The notes: generated by a model not told the origin, from the letters alone. DNA of 64,000 nucleotides from Paraburkholderia podalyriae (GCF_014397785.1 NZ_VZQQ01000012.1:156269-220268); one strand, 5' to 3'; positions 23,163-32,821 are shown, numbered from the stretch's first letter. Numbers and translations are program-made.

Positions 23163-25703
23163 ATGAAAATCATCGTTATCGGCCACGGGATGGTCGGCCA
23201 CAAGCTGGTCGAATGCCTGGCGCAACAGGCCGCGGCCGATCTCGACATCACGGTGCTGTGCGAAGAATCGCGACCGGCCTACGATCGCGTGCATCTGTCC
23301 GAGTTCTTCGCGGGCAAGACCGCCGATGACCTGTCGCTGGTCGAGCCCGGCTTTTTCGAGCGCCACGGCGTGCAACTGAAGCTGAACGCGCGAGCCGTCT
23401 CGGTCGACCGCGACGCGCGCACGGTGACGGTCTCGAACGGCGAAACGCTGCCGTACGACCGCCTCGTGTTCGCGACCGGCTCCTATCCGTTCGTGCCGCC
23501 GGTGGCGGGCCGCGAGCGCGGCGACTGCTTCGTGTATCGAACCATCGACGATCTCGAAGCGATGCGCGAATGCGGCGCCCGCTCGAAAACGGGCACCGTC
23601 GTCGGCGGTGGCCTGCTCGGCCTTGAATGCGCGAAGGCGCTGCGCGACATGGGCCTGCAAACGCACGTGGTCGAATTCGCTCCGCGCCTGATGGCGGTGC
23701 AGGTCGACGACGGTGGCGGCCGCGTATTGCGCAGCCGGATCGAAGAACTCGGCGTCACGGTGCACACGCAGAAGAATACGACGGCGATCGTCGACGGCGA
23801 AGCGGGCACGCACCGCATGCAGTTCGCCGACGGCAGCCATCTCGACACCGACATGATCGTGTTCTCCGCGGGCATCCGTCCGCGCGACGATCTCGCGCGC
23901 GCCTGCGGCCTCGAACTCGGCGCACGCGGCGGCATCGCAATCGACGACGCGTGCCGCACCAGCGATCCGCACATCTACGCGATCGGCGAATGCGCGCTGT
24001 GGCAGGGCCAGCTGTTCGGCCTCGTCGCGCCCGGCTACGAGATGGCGCGCGCCGTCGCGAAACAGTTGCTCGGCGACACGGCCGAATTCGCGGGCGCCGA
24101 CATGAGCACCAAGCTCAAGCTGATGGGCGTCGACGTCGCCAGCATCGGCGACGCGCACGGCAGTACGCCGGGCAGCCGCACCTATCGGTTCAGCGACGAA
24201 CGCAAGCAGATCTACAAGAAGCTCGTCGTCTCCGACTGCGGCAAATACCTGCTCGGCGGCGTGATGGTCGGCGACGCGAGCGAATACGGCACGCTGCTGC
24301 AGATGATGCTGAACCGCATCGAGTTGCCCGAGTCCCCCGAATTCCTGATCCTGCCGCAAGCGGACGGCAACGCGAAACCGGCGCTCGGCGTCGAGGCATT
24401 GCCCGCTGCCGCGCAGATCTGTTCGTGCAACAACGTGTCGAAGGGCGCGCTGTGCGCGGCGGTCTGCGCGGGCGCGACCGACATCGGCGCATTGAAGAGC
24501 GCGACCGGCGCGGGCACTTCGTGCGGCGGCTGCGTGCCGCTCGTCACGCAGGTGATGAAGGCCGAGATGAAGAAGCAGGGTCTCGCGGTGAACAACCACG
24601 TCTGCGAGCACTTCCCGTATTCGCGCCAGGAGCTGTACCACCTCGTGCGCGTCGAGGGACTGCGCAGTTTCGGCGCGCTGCTCGCGAAGCATGGCCGCGG
24701 GCTCGGCTGCGATATCTGCAAGCCGGCGATCGCGAGCATCCTCGCGTCGTGCTGGAACGAATTCGTGCTGAAGAAGGAGCACGCGTCGCTGCAGGACACC
24801 AACGACTACTACCTCGCCAACATCCAGCGCGACGGCACCTATTCGGTCGTGCCACGCATGCCGGGCGGCGAAGTGACGCCCGACGGTCTGATCGCGGTCG
24901 CGCAGGTCGCGAAGAAATACGGTCTCTACACGAAGATCACCGGCGGTCAGCGTGTCGATCTGTTTGGCGCGCGGGTCGAACAATTGCCGTCGATCTGGGA
25001 AGAGCTGATCGCGGCCGGCTTCGAATCGGGCCACGCGTATGGCAAATCGCTGCGCACCGTGAAGTCGTGCGTCGGTTCGACGTGGTGCCGCTACGGCGTC
25101 GGCGATTCGGTCGGTCTCGCGGTCGAACTCGAGAATCGCTACAAGGGGCTGCGCACTCCGCACAAGATCAAGTTCGGTGTGTCGGGCTGCACCCGCGAAT
25201 GCGCGGAAGCGCAGGGCAAGGACGTCGGCGTGATCGCGACCGAGAAGGGCTGGAATCTGTACGTGTGCGGCAATGGCGGCATGAAGCCGCGTCACGCGGA
25301 ACTGCTCGCCGCGGACCTCGATAAGGCGACGCTGGTGCGCTACATCGACCGCTTCCTGATGTTCTACGTACGCACCGCCGATCGCCTGCAACGCACCAGC
25401 GTGTGGCGCGACAACCTCGAAGGCGGGCTCGATTATCTGATCGATGTGATCGTCAACGATCGCCTTGACGTCGCCGTGGAACTCGAAGCGGAGATGCAGC
25501 ACGTGGTCGACACCTACGAGTGCGAATGGAAGAAGGCCGTCACCGATCCCGAGACGCGCAAGCGTTTCCGCCATTTCGTCAACAGCGGCGAGTCGGACAG
25601 CAACGTCGCGTTCGTCGAGGAGCGTGGACAGATCCGGCCGGCCACGGCTGACGAGCGGCAGGTGCGGCGCATCGATATTCCAGTCGTCGTCGAGACGGTT
25701 TGA
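23163..25703 (+). CDS. nirB: Assimilatory nitrite reductase (NADH), large subunit
   Basis: 846 residues from ATG 23163 (GAGGA upstream). Order of domains: FAD/NAD(P)-binding oxidoreductase (about 1-300; GHGMVGHKLVE, FATGSYPFVPP), rubredoxin-reductase C-terminal region, BFD-like [2Fe-2S] domain (about 417-480; CSCNNVSKG ... SCGGCVP), then the siroheme/[4Fe-4S] half with cysteines in SCVGSTWCRYG and SGCTRECAEAQGKD. It reduces nitrite to ammonium with electrons from NADH in the cytoplasm, together with NirD. It is the first gene of the operon and is controlled by the sigma-54 promoter and attenuator upstream. Confidence 0.97.
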   Translation: MKIIVIGHGMVGHKLVECLAQQAAADLDITVLCEESRPAYDRVHLSEFFAGKTADDLSLVEPGFFERHGVQLKLNARAVSVDRDARTVTVSNGETLPYDRLVFATGSYPFVPPVAGRERGDCFVYRTIDDLEAMRECGARSKTGTVVGGGLLGLECAKALRDMGLQTHVVEFAPRLMAVQVDDGGGRVLRSRIEELGVTVHTQKNTTAIVDGEAGTHRMQFADGSHLDTDMIVFSAGIRPRDDLARACGLELGARGGIAIDDACRTSDPHIYAIGECALWQGQLFGLVAPGYEMARAVAKQLLGDTAEFAGADMSTKLKLMGVDVASIGDAHGSTPGSRTYRFSDERKQIYKKLVVSDCGKYLLGGVMVGDASEYGTLLQMMLNRIELPESPEFLILPQADGNAKPALGVEALPAAAQICSCNNVSKGALCAAVCAGATDIGALKSATGAGTSCGGCVPLVTQVMKAEMKKQGLAVNNHVCEHFPYSRQELYHLVRVEGLRSFGALLAKHGRGLGCDICKPAIASILASCWNEFVLKKEHASLQDTNDYYLANIQRDGTYSVVPRMPGGEVTPDGLIAVAQVAKKYGLYTKITGGQRVDLFGARVEQLPSIWEELIAAGFESGHAYGKSLRTVKSCVGSTWCRYGVGDSVGLAVELENRYKGLRTPHKIKFGVSGCTRECAEAQGKDVGVIATEKGWNLYVCGNGGMKPRHAELLAADLDKATLVRYIDRFLMFYVRTADRLQRTSVWRDNLEGGLDYLIDVIVNDRLDVAVELEAEMQHVVDTYECEWKKAVTDPETRKRFRHFVNSGESDSNVAFVEERGQIRPATADERQVRRIDIPVVVETV

Positions 25704-25726
25704 TCCGATCCGATCCGATCCGATCC
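25702..25726 (+). repeat. Five tandem copies of GATCC between nirB and nirD
   Basis: GATCC x5 begins inside the nirB stop codon (TGA 25701-25703) and ends 26 bp before the nirD ATG. A 5-bp unit can change copy number by slippage, but being outside the frames it would only alter the spacing. Confidence 0.9.
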
Positions 25727-25752
25727 CAGCTTGTTCATCAAGGAGCCCAGTC

Positions 25753-26118
25753 ATGAAGAACGAACCATTGCCTCGCGCCTGGACCGCAATCTGCGCGCTC
25801 GACGACATCGTGCCGAACACCGGCGTTTGTGCGCTCGTGAACGGCGAACAGGTGGCCGTGTTTTACGTGGATGGCGGCGAAGCCGAGTCGCCGGCCACGC
25901 CCACGATCTATGCGATCGACAATTTCGATCCGGGTTCGCACGCGGCGGTACTGTCGCGCGGACTCGTCGGCAGTCTCGGCGAACGCATCGTGGTCGCGTC
26001 GCCGATCTACAAGCACCACTTCGATCTGCGCACCGGCGAATGCCTCGAAACGCCGTCGTATTCGGTCAGCGCGTTTGCCACGCGCGTCGAACACGGCCAG
26101 GTGTGGGTCGCGGTTTGA
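25753..26118 (+). CDS. nirD: Nitrite reductase (NADH), small subunit
   Basis: 121 residues from ATG 25753 with AGGAG upstream. Rieske-like fold protein of the NirD type: WTAICALDDIVPNTGVCALV at the start and PIYKHHFDLRTGECLE towards the end, with no pair of Cys-x-His motifs for an iron-sulfur cluster, as expected for NirD. It partners NirB. It is followed 50 bp later by the nitrate reductase fusion gene in the same operon. Confidence 0.94.
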   Translation: MKNEPLPRAWTAICALDDIVPNTGVCALVNGEQVAVFYVDGGEAESPATPTIYAIDNFDPGSHAAVLSRGLVGSLGERIVVASPIYKHHFDLRTGECLETPSYSVSAFATRVEHGQVWVAV

Positions 26119-26168
26119 TGTAGCGGCCTTTGTTCATCGTTCCGATTTTTCAACCAGATCATTCGCGC

Positions 26169-29100
26169 ATGTCTGCTACCAGCGTAAAGAGCGTGTGTCC
26201 GTATTGCGGCGTCGGCTGCGGCATGGTGCTGCACGTCGAGGACGGCCAGGTCGTGAAGATCGCTGGCGACAAGGAGCATCCGGCCAACCTGGGCCGGCTC
26301 TGCACCAAAGGGCAGTCGGCCCACGTCGCGCTGCGCAAGTCGGGTCGTCTCGAAGGCGCGTTCGTGCGTCGTGCGCGCGACGAAGACCCGGTGCCGCTGC
26401 CGATGGCGCAGGCGTTGAGCAGTACCGCCGCGCGTCTGCGGCGTGTGCTCGACGAGCATGGTCCCGATGCGCTGTCGTTTTACGTGTCGGGGCAGATGTC
26501 GCTCGAAGCGCAGTATCTGGTCAACAAGCTCGCGAAGGGCTTTATCGGCACGAACAATATCGAAGCGAATTCGCGCCTGTGCATGGCGAGCGCGGCTAGC
26601 GGCTACAAGCTGTCGCTCGGCGCGGACGGCCCGCCCGGCTCGTACGAAGACTTCGATCACGCGGATCTGTTTTTCGTCAGCGGCGCGAATATGGCCGACT
26701 GTCATCCGATCCTGTTCCTGCGCATGATGGATCGCGTGAAGGCGGGCGCGAAGCTGATCGTCGTCGATCCGCGCCGTAACGCGACCGCCGAGAAAGCCGA
26801 TCTGTTCCTGCAGATCAAACCCGGCACCGACCTCGCGCTGCTGAACGGTCTGCTGCATCTGCTGCACGAAAACGGCGCAACGGATGCGGCTTTTATCGCC
26901 GAACACACCGAAGGCTGGGATGCGATGCCGGCGTTCCTCGCGCAGTACACGCCGGAGAACGTCGCGCGCATCACGGGCCTCGCCGCCGACGACATCCGCC
27001 GCGCCGCGCAAATGATCGCGTCGGCCAATGACTGGATGAGCTGCTGGACGATGGGCCTGAACCAGAGCACGCACGGCACGTGGCACACCAATGCGCTGTG
27101 CAATCTGCATCTGGCGACGGGCCGCATCTGCCGGCGCGGCAGTGGACCGTTCTCGCTGACCGGCCAACCGAACGCGATGGGCGGCCGCGAAATGGGCTAC
27201 ATGGGCCCGGGTTTGCCGGGGCAGCGTTCAGCGCTGGTCGCCGAAGACCGTGCGTTCGTCGAAGCACTGTGGGGCATCGCGCCAGGCACGCTCAAGGCGG
27301 ACCCGGGCAACGGCACGATCGACCTGTTCGCGCGGATGGCCTCGGGCGACATCAAGGCGTGCTGGATCATCTGCACGAATCCGGTGGCGACCGTCCCGAA
27401 CCGGCAGACCGCGATCGCCGGTTTGCGCGCGGCCGAACTCGTGATCGCGCAGGACGCGTTCCTCGATACCGAAACGAACCGCTACGCCGACGTGCTGCTG
27501 CCCGGCGCGCTGTGGGCGGAAGCCGAAGGCGTGATGGTCAACTCGGAGCGCAATCTGACGCTGATGCAGCAGGCCATCGAACCGCCCGGCGCGGCGTTGC
27601 CCGACTGGCGGATCATCGCGCGCATCGCGTGTGAAATGGGCTTTGCCGACGCGTTCAGCTATGCAAGCGCCGACGAAGTGTTCGCCGAACTCACGCGCGC
27701 GGCGAACCCGGTGACCGGCTACGACCTGCGCGGCGCGAGCCATCGCCGTTTGAAGGACTCGCCGCTGCAGTGGCCGATCGCGTCAGCCGATTCGTCGGAG
27801 CGCAATCCGCTTCGCTATCTGAACGACGGCGTGAGCCAGACGCTCAGGGAATCCGACGATGGCAGCCGGCCGCGCATTGCTTTTCCGACCGCCAGCGGCA
27901 AGGCGAAGTTTTTCGCGCGTGCGTACGCGCCCGCGGCCGAGTTGCCCGATCGCGAGTTCCCGATCGTGTTGAACACGGGCCGCCTGCAGCATCAATGGCA
28001 CACGATGAGCAAGACCGGCAAGGTCGCGATGCTGAACAAGCTGAACCCGGGACCGTTCGTCGAGATTCATCCGGACGACGCGGCCGAACTCGGCATTCGC
28101 GCGAAAGACGCGGTCGAGATCCGCTCGCGCCGTGGCCGCGCGGTCCTGCCCGCGGTCGTCACCGATCGTGTCAACGCGGGCCAGTGCTTCGCGCCGATGC
28201 ACTGGAACGACGTGTTCGGCGACGAACTTTGCATCAACGCGGTGACCAACGACGCGATCGATCCGGTTTCTCTGCAGCCCGAACTGAAAGTCTGCGCGGT
28301 CGCGCTGAGTCCGGTGACGACCGATCGCGTCGCGCACACACGCGATGACGACGACGCGCTCTCTACCTTCGCCGGCGCAGCGGTGTTAACGCCCAGCGCC
28401 AAGGATCAACCCATGCCCCGTATCGAAGCCCTCACGACTTTGCTGCAATTGCCGCCCGAGCCCGCGCCGATGCCGTCGCTCTGCGATGCGGAGCGCGCGT
28501 ATCTGACGGGTTTCGTCAGTGGCCTGCGTTCGGCCGAAGCGCAAGGCCTCGACACCGTGCCGGTGCTGCCGCACAGCGCGCCGTTCGATGCGGTGAAACG
28601 GCTCTATGTCGATGGTCTGCTGGCGGGGCTGTATAGCCGCAGCGCGACGACGGCCCAACCGTCGGCCGCTGCATCGAGGCCGAATCTCGCACAGGAAGAG
28701 CCACGCGAATCGGGCGTGCGCATCGTGCGCGCGCGGCCGAAGGTCACGCTGTTGTGGGCCTCGCAAACCGGCAACACCGAATCGCTGACCGAGCGTTACG
28801 CGACGCGTCTGATGGAATCGGGCTTCGAAATCCGCACCGCGTGCATGGCCGACTACTCGTTCGCGACGCTCGCGAAGGCGCAATACGTGCTGCTGATGAC
28901 GAGCACGTTCGGCGACGGCGATGCGCCCGACAACGCGCAGGACTTCTGGACGCACCTGAACGCCGCGACGGCGCCGCGCCTCGACGCTGTGCGTTTCGCG
29001 GTGCTCGCGCTCGGCGATCGCAACTACGATCAGTTTTGCGGTCACGGCCGCCGTCTGGACGAGCGGCTCGCCGCGCAGGGTGCGCTGCGTCTGACCGAGC

Positions 29101-30353
29101 GCGTCGATTGCGATATTGAATATCAGCAAAGCGCCGATGCATGGCTCGAACGCGTGATCGTCTGCATCAAGCAAGCGGATGCCGCGTTGTACGCGGTGCC
29201 GCCGGGCGGCATGATCAACGCGGTGGTGGGCGCGGTGCCGACGAAGGCGCGGCCGGCTGCGTCGCGCGTGCTCGGCAATCTGCGCCTGAACCGGCAGGGC
29301 GCGGCGAAGGATACGCGCTACGTGTCGCTACAAACGGACGGGACGAACCTCGAATACGAAGCCGGCGATGCGCTCGGCGTATGGCCGAGCAACTGCCCCG
29401 AACTCGTCGACGAACTGATCACGCTGAGCGGTCTGGACGCGGAGGCATCGGTGCAGGTCGCGGGGATCGGCGACATGCGGCTCGCCGATGCGCTCGGCAA
29501 ACACTACGAGATCGCGCGGCCGAGCGCCGAAGCGCTCGCGTTCGTCGCCGCGCGCAGCGGCAACGGCGCGCTGCGCGATCTGCTCGCGCCCGAACGCAAG
29601 GCCGATCTGAAGCAATGGCTCTGGGGACAGCAACTCGCCGATGTCTTGCACGAGTTTCCGGTGAGCCTGACGCCCACCGAGCTGACCGGCATGCTCAAGC
29701 GCGTGCAGCCGCGCCTGTATTCGATCGCGTCGAGCCCGAAGGCGCATCCGGGCGAGGTGCATCTGACGGTGTCGGCGGTGCGTTACAGCAATGGGCGGCG
29801 GCATCGCAAGGGCGTGTCGTCGACATTCCTCGCGGATCGCGCAAATGACGCCGACGTCCCCGTGTTCGTGCAGAAGTCCGCGCACTTTCGTCCTCCTCAT
29901 CAATCGGACACGCCGATGATCATGGTCGGGCCCGGCACGGGCATCGCACCGTTTCGCGGCTTTCTGCACGAACGGCAGGCGCGCGGCGAGCGCGGACGCA
30001 ACTGGCTGTTCTTCGGCGAGCAGCATGCCGCGACCGACTTCTACTATCGCGACGAACTCGAAGCGATGCGCGCGAGCGGTCTGCTGAGCCGGCTCGACGT
30101 CGCGTTTTCGCGCGACCAGGCCGACAAGATCTATGTGCAGGACCGCATGCGCGAACACGGTGCGCAACTGTGGGCATGGCTCGAAGACGGTGCGCATTTC
30201 TATGTGTGCGGCGACGCGAACCGGATGGCGCGCGACGTCGACGCGGCGCTGAAGGACGTGATCGCGACGCACGGTGGCATGAGCGAAGAGAAAGCACTCG
30301 AATACGTGAGCCGTCTGACGCGCGAAAAGCGCTATGCACGCGACGTGTATTGA
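26169..30353 (+). CDS. nasA: Fused assimilatory nitrate reductase (NasA) / CysJ-type flavoprotein reductase
   Basis: 1394 residues from ATG 26169 (MSATSVKS). N-terminal part (about 1-720) is a molybdopterin nitrate reductase: [4Fe-4S] ligands in CPYCGVGC ... GRLCTKG, the Mo-ligand Cys in NSRLCMASA, and a C-terminal MGD-binding domain. A linker (about 750-850) contains a stretch similar to the CysJ N-terminus. Then come a flavodoxin domain (about 857-1000; LWASQTGNTESLTE, TSTFGDGDAPDN), an FAD domain with RLYSIASSP, an NADPH site (GPGTGIAPFRGFL) and the terminal KRYARDVY typical of CysJ. The fusion should be a self-contained NAD(P)H:nitrate reductase in the cytoplasm, replacing a separate electron-transfer subunit. 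Similar fusions occur in other Burkholderiaceae. Confidence 0.93.
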   Translation: MSATSVKSVCPYCGVGCGMVLHVEDGQVVKIAGDKEHPANLGRLCTKGQSAHVALRKSGRLEGAFVRRARDEDPVPLPMAQALSSTAARLRRVLDEHGPDALSFYVSGQMSLEAQYLVNKLAKGFIGTNNIEANSRLCMASAASGYKLSLGADGPPGSYEDFDHADLFFVSGANMADCHPILFLRMMDRVKAGAKLIVVDPRRNATAEKADLFLQIKPGTDLALLNGLLHLLHENGATDAAFIAEHTEGWDAMPAFLAQYTPENVARITGLAADDIRRAAQMIASANDWMSCWTMGLNQSTHGTWHTNALCNLHLATGRICRRGSGPFSLTGQPNAMGGREMGYMGPGLPGQRSALVAEDRAFVEALWGIAPGTLKADPGNGTIDLFARMASGDIKACWIICTNPVATVPNRQTAIAGLRAAELVIAQDAFLDTETNRYADVLLPGALWAEAEGVMVNSERNLTLMQQAIEPPGAALPDWRIIARIACEMGFADAFSYASADEVFAELTRAANPVTGYDLRGASHRRLKDSPLQWPIASADSSERNPLRYLNDGVSQTLRESDDGSRPRIAFPTASGKAKFFARAYAPAAELPDREFPIVLNTGRLQHQWHTMSKTGKVAMLNKLNPGPFVEIHPDDAAELGIRAKDAVEIRSRRGRAVLPAVVTDRVNAGQCFAPMHWNDVFGDELCINAVTNDAIDPVSLQPELKVCAVALSPVTTDRVAHTRDDDDALSTFAGAAVLTPSAKDQPMPRIEALTTLLQLPPEPAPMPSLCDAERAYLTGFVSGLRSAEAQGLDTVPVLPHSAPFDAVKRLYVDGLLAGLYSRSATTAQPSAAASRPNLAQEEPRESGVRIVRARPKVTLLWASQTGNTESLTERYATRLMESGFEIRTACMADYSFATLAKAQYVLLMTSTFGDGDAPDNAQDFWTHLNAATAPRLDAVRFAVLALGDRNYDQFCGHGRRLDERLAAQGALRLTERVDCDIEYQQSADAWLERVIVCIKQADAALYAVPPGGMINAVVGAVPTKARPAASRVLGNLRLNRQGAAKDTRYVSLQTDGTNLEYEAGDALGVWPSNCPELVDELITLSGLDAEASVQVAGIGDMRLADALGKHYEIARPSAEALAFVAARSGNGALRDLLAPERKADLKQWLWGQQLADVLHEFPVSLTPTELTGMLKRVQPRLYSIASSPKAHPGEVHLTVSAVRYSNGRRHRKGVSSTFLADRANDADVPVFVQKSAHFRPPHQSDTPMIMVGPGTGIAPFRGFLHERQARGERGRNWLFFGEQHAATDFYYRDELEAMRASGLLSRLDVAFSRDQADKIYVQDRMREHGAQLWAWLEDGAHFYVCGDANRMARDVDAALKDVIATHGGMSEEKALEYVSRLTREKRYARDVY

Positions 30354-30409
30354 GTCGCCGATGCGTTTCAGAAGATGCCTTTAAAAAAGCCTCGTAACAG
30401 ACAGCACGA

Positions 30410-30424
30410 TGGCATGACGCTTGC
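30410..30424 (+). promoter_or_regulatory. Sigma-54 promoter of the nitrate transporter gene
   Basis: TGGCATGACGCTTGC fits the -24/-12 consensus with exact GG-N10-GC spacing, about 100 bp before the transporter ATG. The leader behind it shows no hexaloop pair or terminator, unlike nirB and cobA. Confidence 0.75.
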
Positions 30425-30523
30425 ATGTCTAGTCCCGGTGAAAACTCCGGACGACATGCCGGTGCAAAAGATAAGTAACGCAGCAACCGGACTACCAGGC
30501 ATTTTATTTACTGAGGATCTCTG

Positions 30524-31891
30524 ATGAAAAACGTGATGCACTCTCTGCGAAGCGGTGATTGGCGCGCACTCGTCGCCTGCTTTCTGTATTTCGACACGGG
30601 CTTCACCGTTTGGGTGCTGTACGGACCGCTCGCGCCGTTCATCAGCAAGAGCATCGCGATGACGCCCGCGCAGCAGGGTCTGCTCGTCGCGGTGCCGGTG
30701 TTGTCCGCGGCGATTCTGCGCGTGACGCTCGGCAATCTGTATCAGTCCGCGCATGGCAAACGCATTGCGTTGATGGGTGTATTGCTGTCGGCGGTGCCGA
30801 CGATCGTGCTGCCGCTGCTGCAAGCGGTGCCGTCGTACGAAATGCTGCTGGTGCTCGGCGTGTTCCTCGGCGTCGGCGGCGCCAGCTTCGCCGTCGCGCT
30901 GCCGATGGCCGGCAGCAACTATCCGCCGAAAGTGCAGGGCCTCGTGCTGGGGCTAGCCGCGGCCGGCAACATCGGCGCGGTGCTCGACGGCTTTCTGTTC
31001 CCGCAACTGGCGACGCGTTACGGCTGGCAACTGGCGGCAGGCGGCGCGTTGCCGCTGCTTGCGATCGCCGCGATCACGCTGTACTTCTGGGCCAACGACG
31101 CGGGCATCAAAACCGGCAGCGTGCTGCGCGCGTTCGGCAGCTTTGCGACGACGCTCGTCGGTTTGATCGTGCTCGTGCTGCTCGTCGAAGCGGGGCTGTT
31201 CGGCGCGGGCAAGACCGGCGTGCTGCTGTTGCCGGTGGTCGGCGCGCTGCTCGCGATCGCGGTGCTGCCGCAACGTTATCGCTCGGTGCTAGCCGAGCGC
31301 GATACGTGGGTCATCATGCTGGTCTATAGCATCACGTTCGGCGGTTTCGTCGGCATGTCCTCGTATGTGTCGCTGCTGCTGACCAACCTGTATCAACTGT
31401 CCAAAATCGACGCGGGTCTGTTCATGGCGCTGCTCGCGGCGACCGGCGCGATGGTGCGCCCGCTCGGCGGCCTGATTGCCGACCGGGTGTCGGGTGTGCG
31501 CGCGCTGACCGTGCTGCTCGCGATCATCGCCGTTGGCGACTTCCTGTTCGCCGTGGCGATGCCGTCGCTCACAGGCGGCATCGCGTTGCTGCTGTGCCTG
31601 TATGTCGCGTTCGGACTCGGCAACGGCGCGACGTTCCAGCTGGTGCCGCATCGCTGGGCCGGTCGCACCGGTCTGATGTCCGGCATCGTCGGCGCGGCGG
31701 GCGGCATCGGCGGCTTCTATCTGCCGGTCGTGATGGGCATCGCGAAAGAGAGCACCGGCAGCTATCAGATGGGCTTTGCGACGTTCGGCACGCTGTCGGC
31801 TTGCGCATTCGTTGCGATCGTCGCGCTGCGCCGGCCGTGGATGGCGTGGTCGGTGCAAACCGGCGTCATGCACGCGCATGCGACGGAGTAA
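30524..31891 (+). CDS. narK: Nitrate/nitrite transporter, NarK/NasA-type MFS protein
   Basis: 455 residues, 12 membrane segments. The first helix contains the Arg/Phe-rich NNP-family pattern (WRALVACFLYFDTGFTVWVLYG) and the family's Gly-rich signatures occur in GVGGASFAVALPMAGSNYPP and GLGNGATFQLVPHRWAGRTG, with the substrate-binding arginines expected in nitrate porters. It imports nitrate for the NasA fusion encoded upstream. It has its own sigma-54 promoter, so uptake is probably nitrogen-controlled together with the nirBD-nasA operon. Confidence 0.92.
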   Translation: MKNVMHSLRSGDWRALVACFLYFDTGFTVWVLYGPLAPFISKSIAMTPAQQGLLVAVPVLSAAILRVTLGNLYQSAHGKRIALMGVLLSAVPTIVLPLLQAVPSYEMLLVLGVFLGVGGASFAVALPMAGSNYPPKVQGLVLGLAAAGNIGAVLDGFLFPQLATRYGWQLAAGGALPLLAIAAITLYFWANDAGIKTGSVLRAFGSFATTLVGLIVLVLLVEAGLFGAGKTGVLLLPVVGALLAIAVLPQRYRSVLAERDTWVIMLVYSITFGGFVGMSSYVSLLLTNLYQLSKIDAGLFMALLAATGAMVRPLGGLIADRVSGVRALTVLLAIIAVGDFLFAVAMPSLTGGIALLLCLYVAFGLGNGATFQLVPHRWAGRTGLMSGIVGAAGGIGGFYLPVVMGIAKESTGSYQMGFATFGTLSACAFVAIVALRRPWMAWSVQTGVMHAHATE

Positions 31892-32010
31892 GGCCCGGCG
31901 TGCGGCGTTCGGCCGTGCCGGCGACGCACGCGGGATGCTCTGACACAAAGCGCGGTCGCATGCTTGCATATCGGCGACGATGTTTCTAATATGCAGGCAG
32001 GAGGCTGCAT

Positions 32011-32472
32011 ATGAACTCATCGACTGATCGCATCGAAAAGCAGATTCTGTTGAAGGCGCCGCGCTCGCGCGTATGGCGCGCGCTGTCCAACGCCGAGGAA
32101 TTCGGCAAATGGTTCGGCGTGAACCTGACCGGCCAGCAGTTCGTCGCGGGACAATCCGCACAGGGGCACATCACCTATCCGGGTTACGAGCATCTGGTGA
32201 TGGAAGTGCTGGTCGAGCGTGTCGAGCCTGAGCATCATCTGTCGTGGCGCTGGCATCCGGCCGCGATCGATATCACGATCGACTACACGCCGGAGCCGAC
32301 CACGCTCGTCGCGTTCGATCTGAGCGAGGTCGAGTCCGGCACGCTGCTGCGCGTCGTCGAATCGGGCTTCGACCAGTTACCGGTCGGGCGCCGCGAGCAG
32401 GCGTTCCGGCTGAACGAGGGCGGCTGGGCGCAGCAGATGGGCAACATCGAACGATATGTCGGCGCGAGCTAA
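32011..32472 (+). CDS. SRPBCC/AHSA1-type START-like domain protein
   Basis: 153 residues forming one SRPBCC fold: KQILLKAPRSRVWRALSNAEEFGKWFGV at the start, the ITYPGYEHLVMEVLVERVEP core and the C-terminal helix EGGWAQQMGNIERYV. Members of this AHSA1-like group bind hydrophobic ligands; the substrate is unknown. The following ArsR-type regulator starts inside its 3' end (17-bp overlap), a frequent pair, so the regulator probably controls its own two-gene operon. A GGAGG-like site (GGAGGC) lies ahead of the ATG. Confidence 0.86.
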   Translation: MNSSTDRIEKQILLKAPRSRVWRALSNAEEFGKWFGVNLTGQQFVAGQSAQGHITYPGYEHLVMEVLVERVEPEHHLSWRWHPAAIDITIDYTPEPTTLVAFDLSEVESGTLLRVVESGFDQLPVGRREQAFRLNEGGWAQQMGNIERYVGAS

Positions 32473-32821
32473 GGCCGCCTGCGCGAAGGTGGGTTTCAAG
32501 GCGGCGACACTGCGCAGTTCGGCTGCGGTGTTCGCGGCGCTCGGTGACGAGACGCGCCTGCGTCTCGTCGCGGCGTTGTGCGCGGGCAGCGCGATGTCGA
32601 TCGCCCAACTGACGGCCGGCACCGACATCACGCGGCAGTCGGTCACGCAGCATTTGCAGGTGCTTGCCGACGCGGGCCTCGTGCATGACGTGAAGGTCGG
32701 ACGCGAGCGCCTGTGGGCATTCGAGCCCACGCATCTGGACGCGGCGCGCCGCGCGCTCGACGCGATTTCGTGGCAGTGGGATCAGGCGCTGCTGAAGCTG
32801 AAGACGATGGTCGAGGAATGA
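32456..32821 (+). CDS. ArsR-family HTH transcriptional regulator
   Basis: 121 residues with a winged helix-turn-helix (ALGDETRLRLVAALCAG, then SIAQLTAGTDITRQSVTQHL and VLADAGLVHDVKVGRERLW). There is no metal-binding ELCVC motif in helix 3, so it is probably not a metal sensor but belongs to the branch that accompanies SRPBCC proteins. It overlaps the SRPBCC gene by 17 bp, which implies coupled expression and likely autoregulation. Confidence 0.87.
   Translation: MSARAKAACAKVGFKAATLRSSAAVFAALGDETRLRLVAALCAGSAMSIAQLTAGTDITRQSVTQHLQVLADAGLVHDVKVGRERLWAFEPTHLDAARRALDAISWQWDQALLKLKTMVEE

Noticed and set aside
22962..25820. 952-codon open frame on the minus strand opposite nirB, and similar long antisense frames opposite the beta-propeller (5506-6864), glycosyltransferase (8093-9547) and malate synthase (17945-19588)
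   Set aside because: High-GC coding DNA leaves antisense frames open; the translations are Arg/His/Val-rich without family motifs, and the sense genes are certain.
30436..30523. Possible third ANTAR leader before narK (CCGG-type hairpins)
   Set aside because: The loops do not obey the A1/G4 hexaloop rule and no terminator follows.
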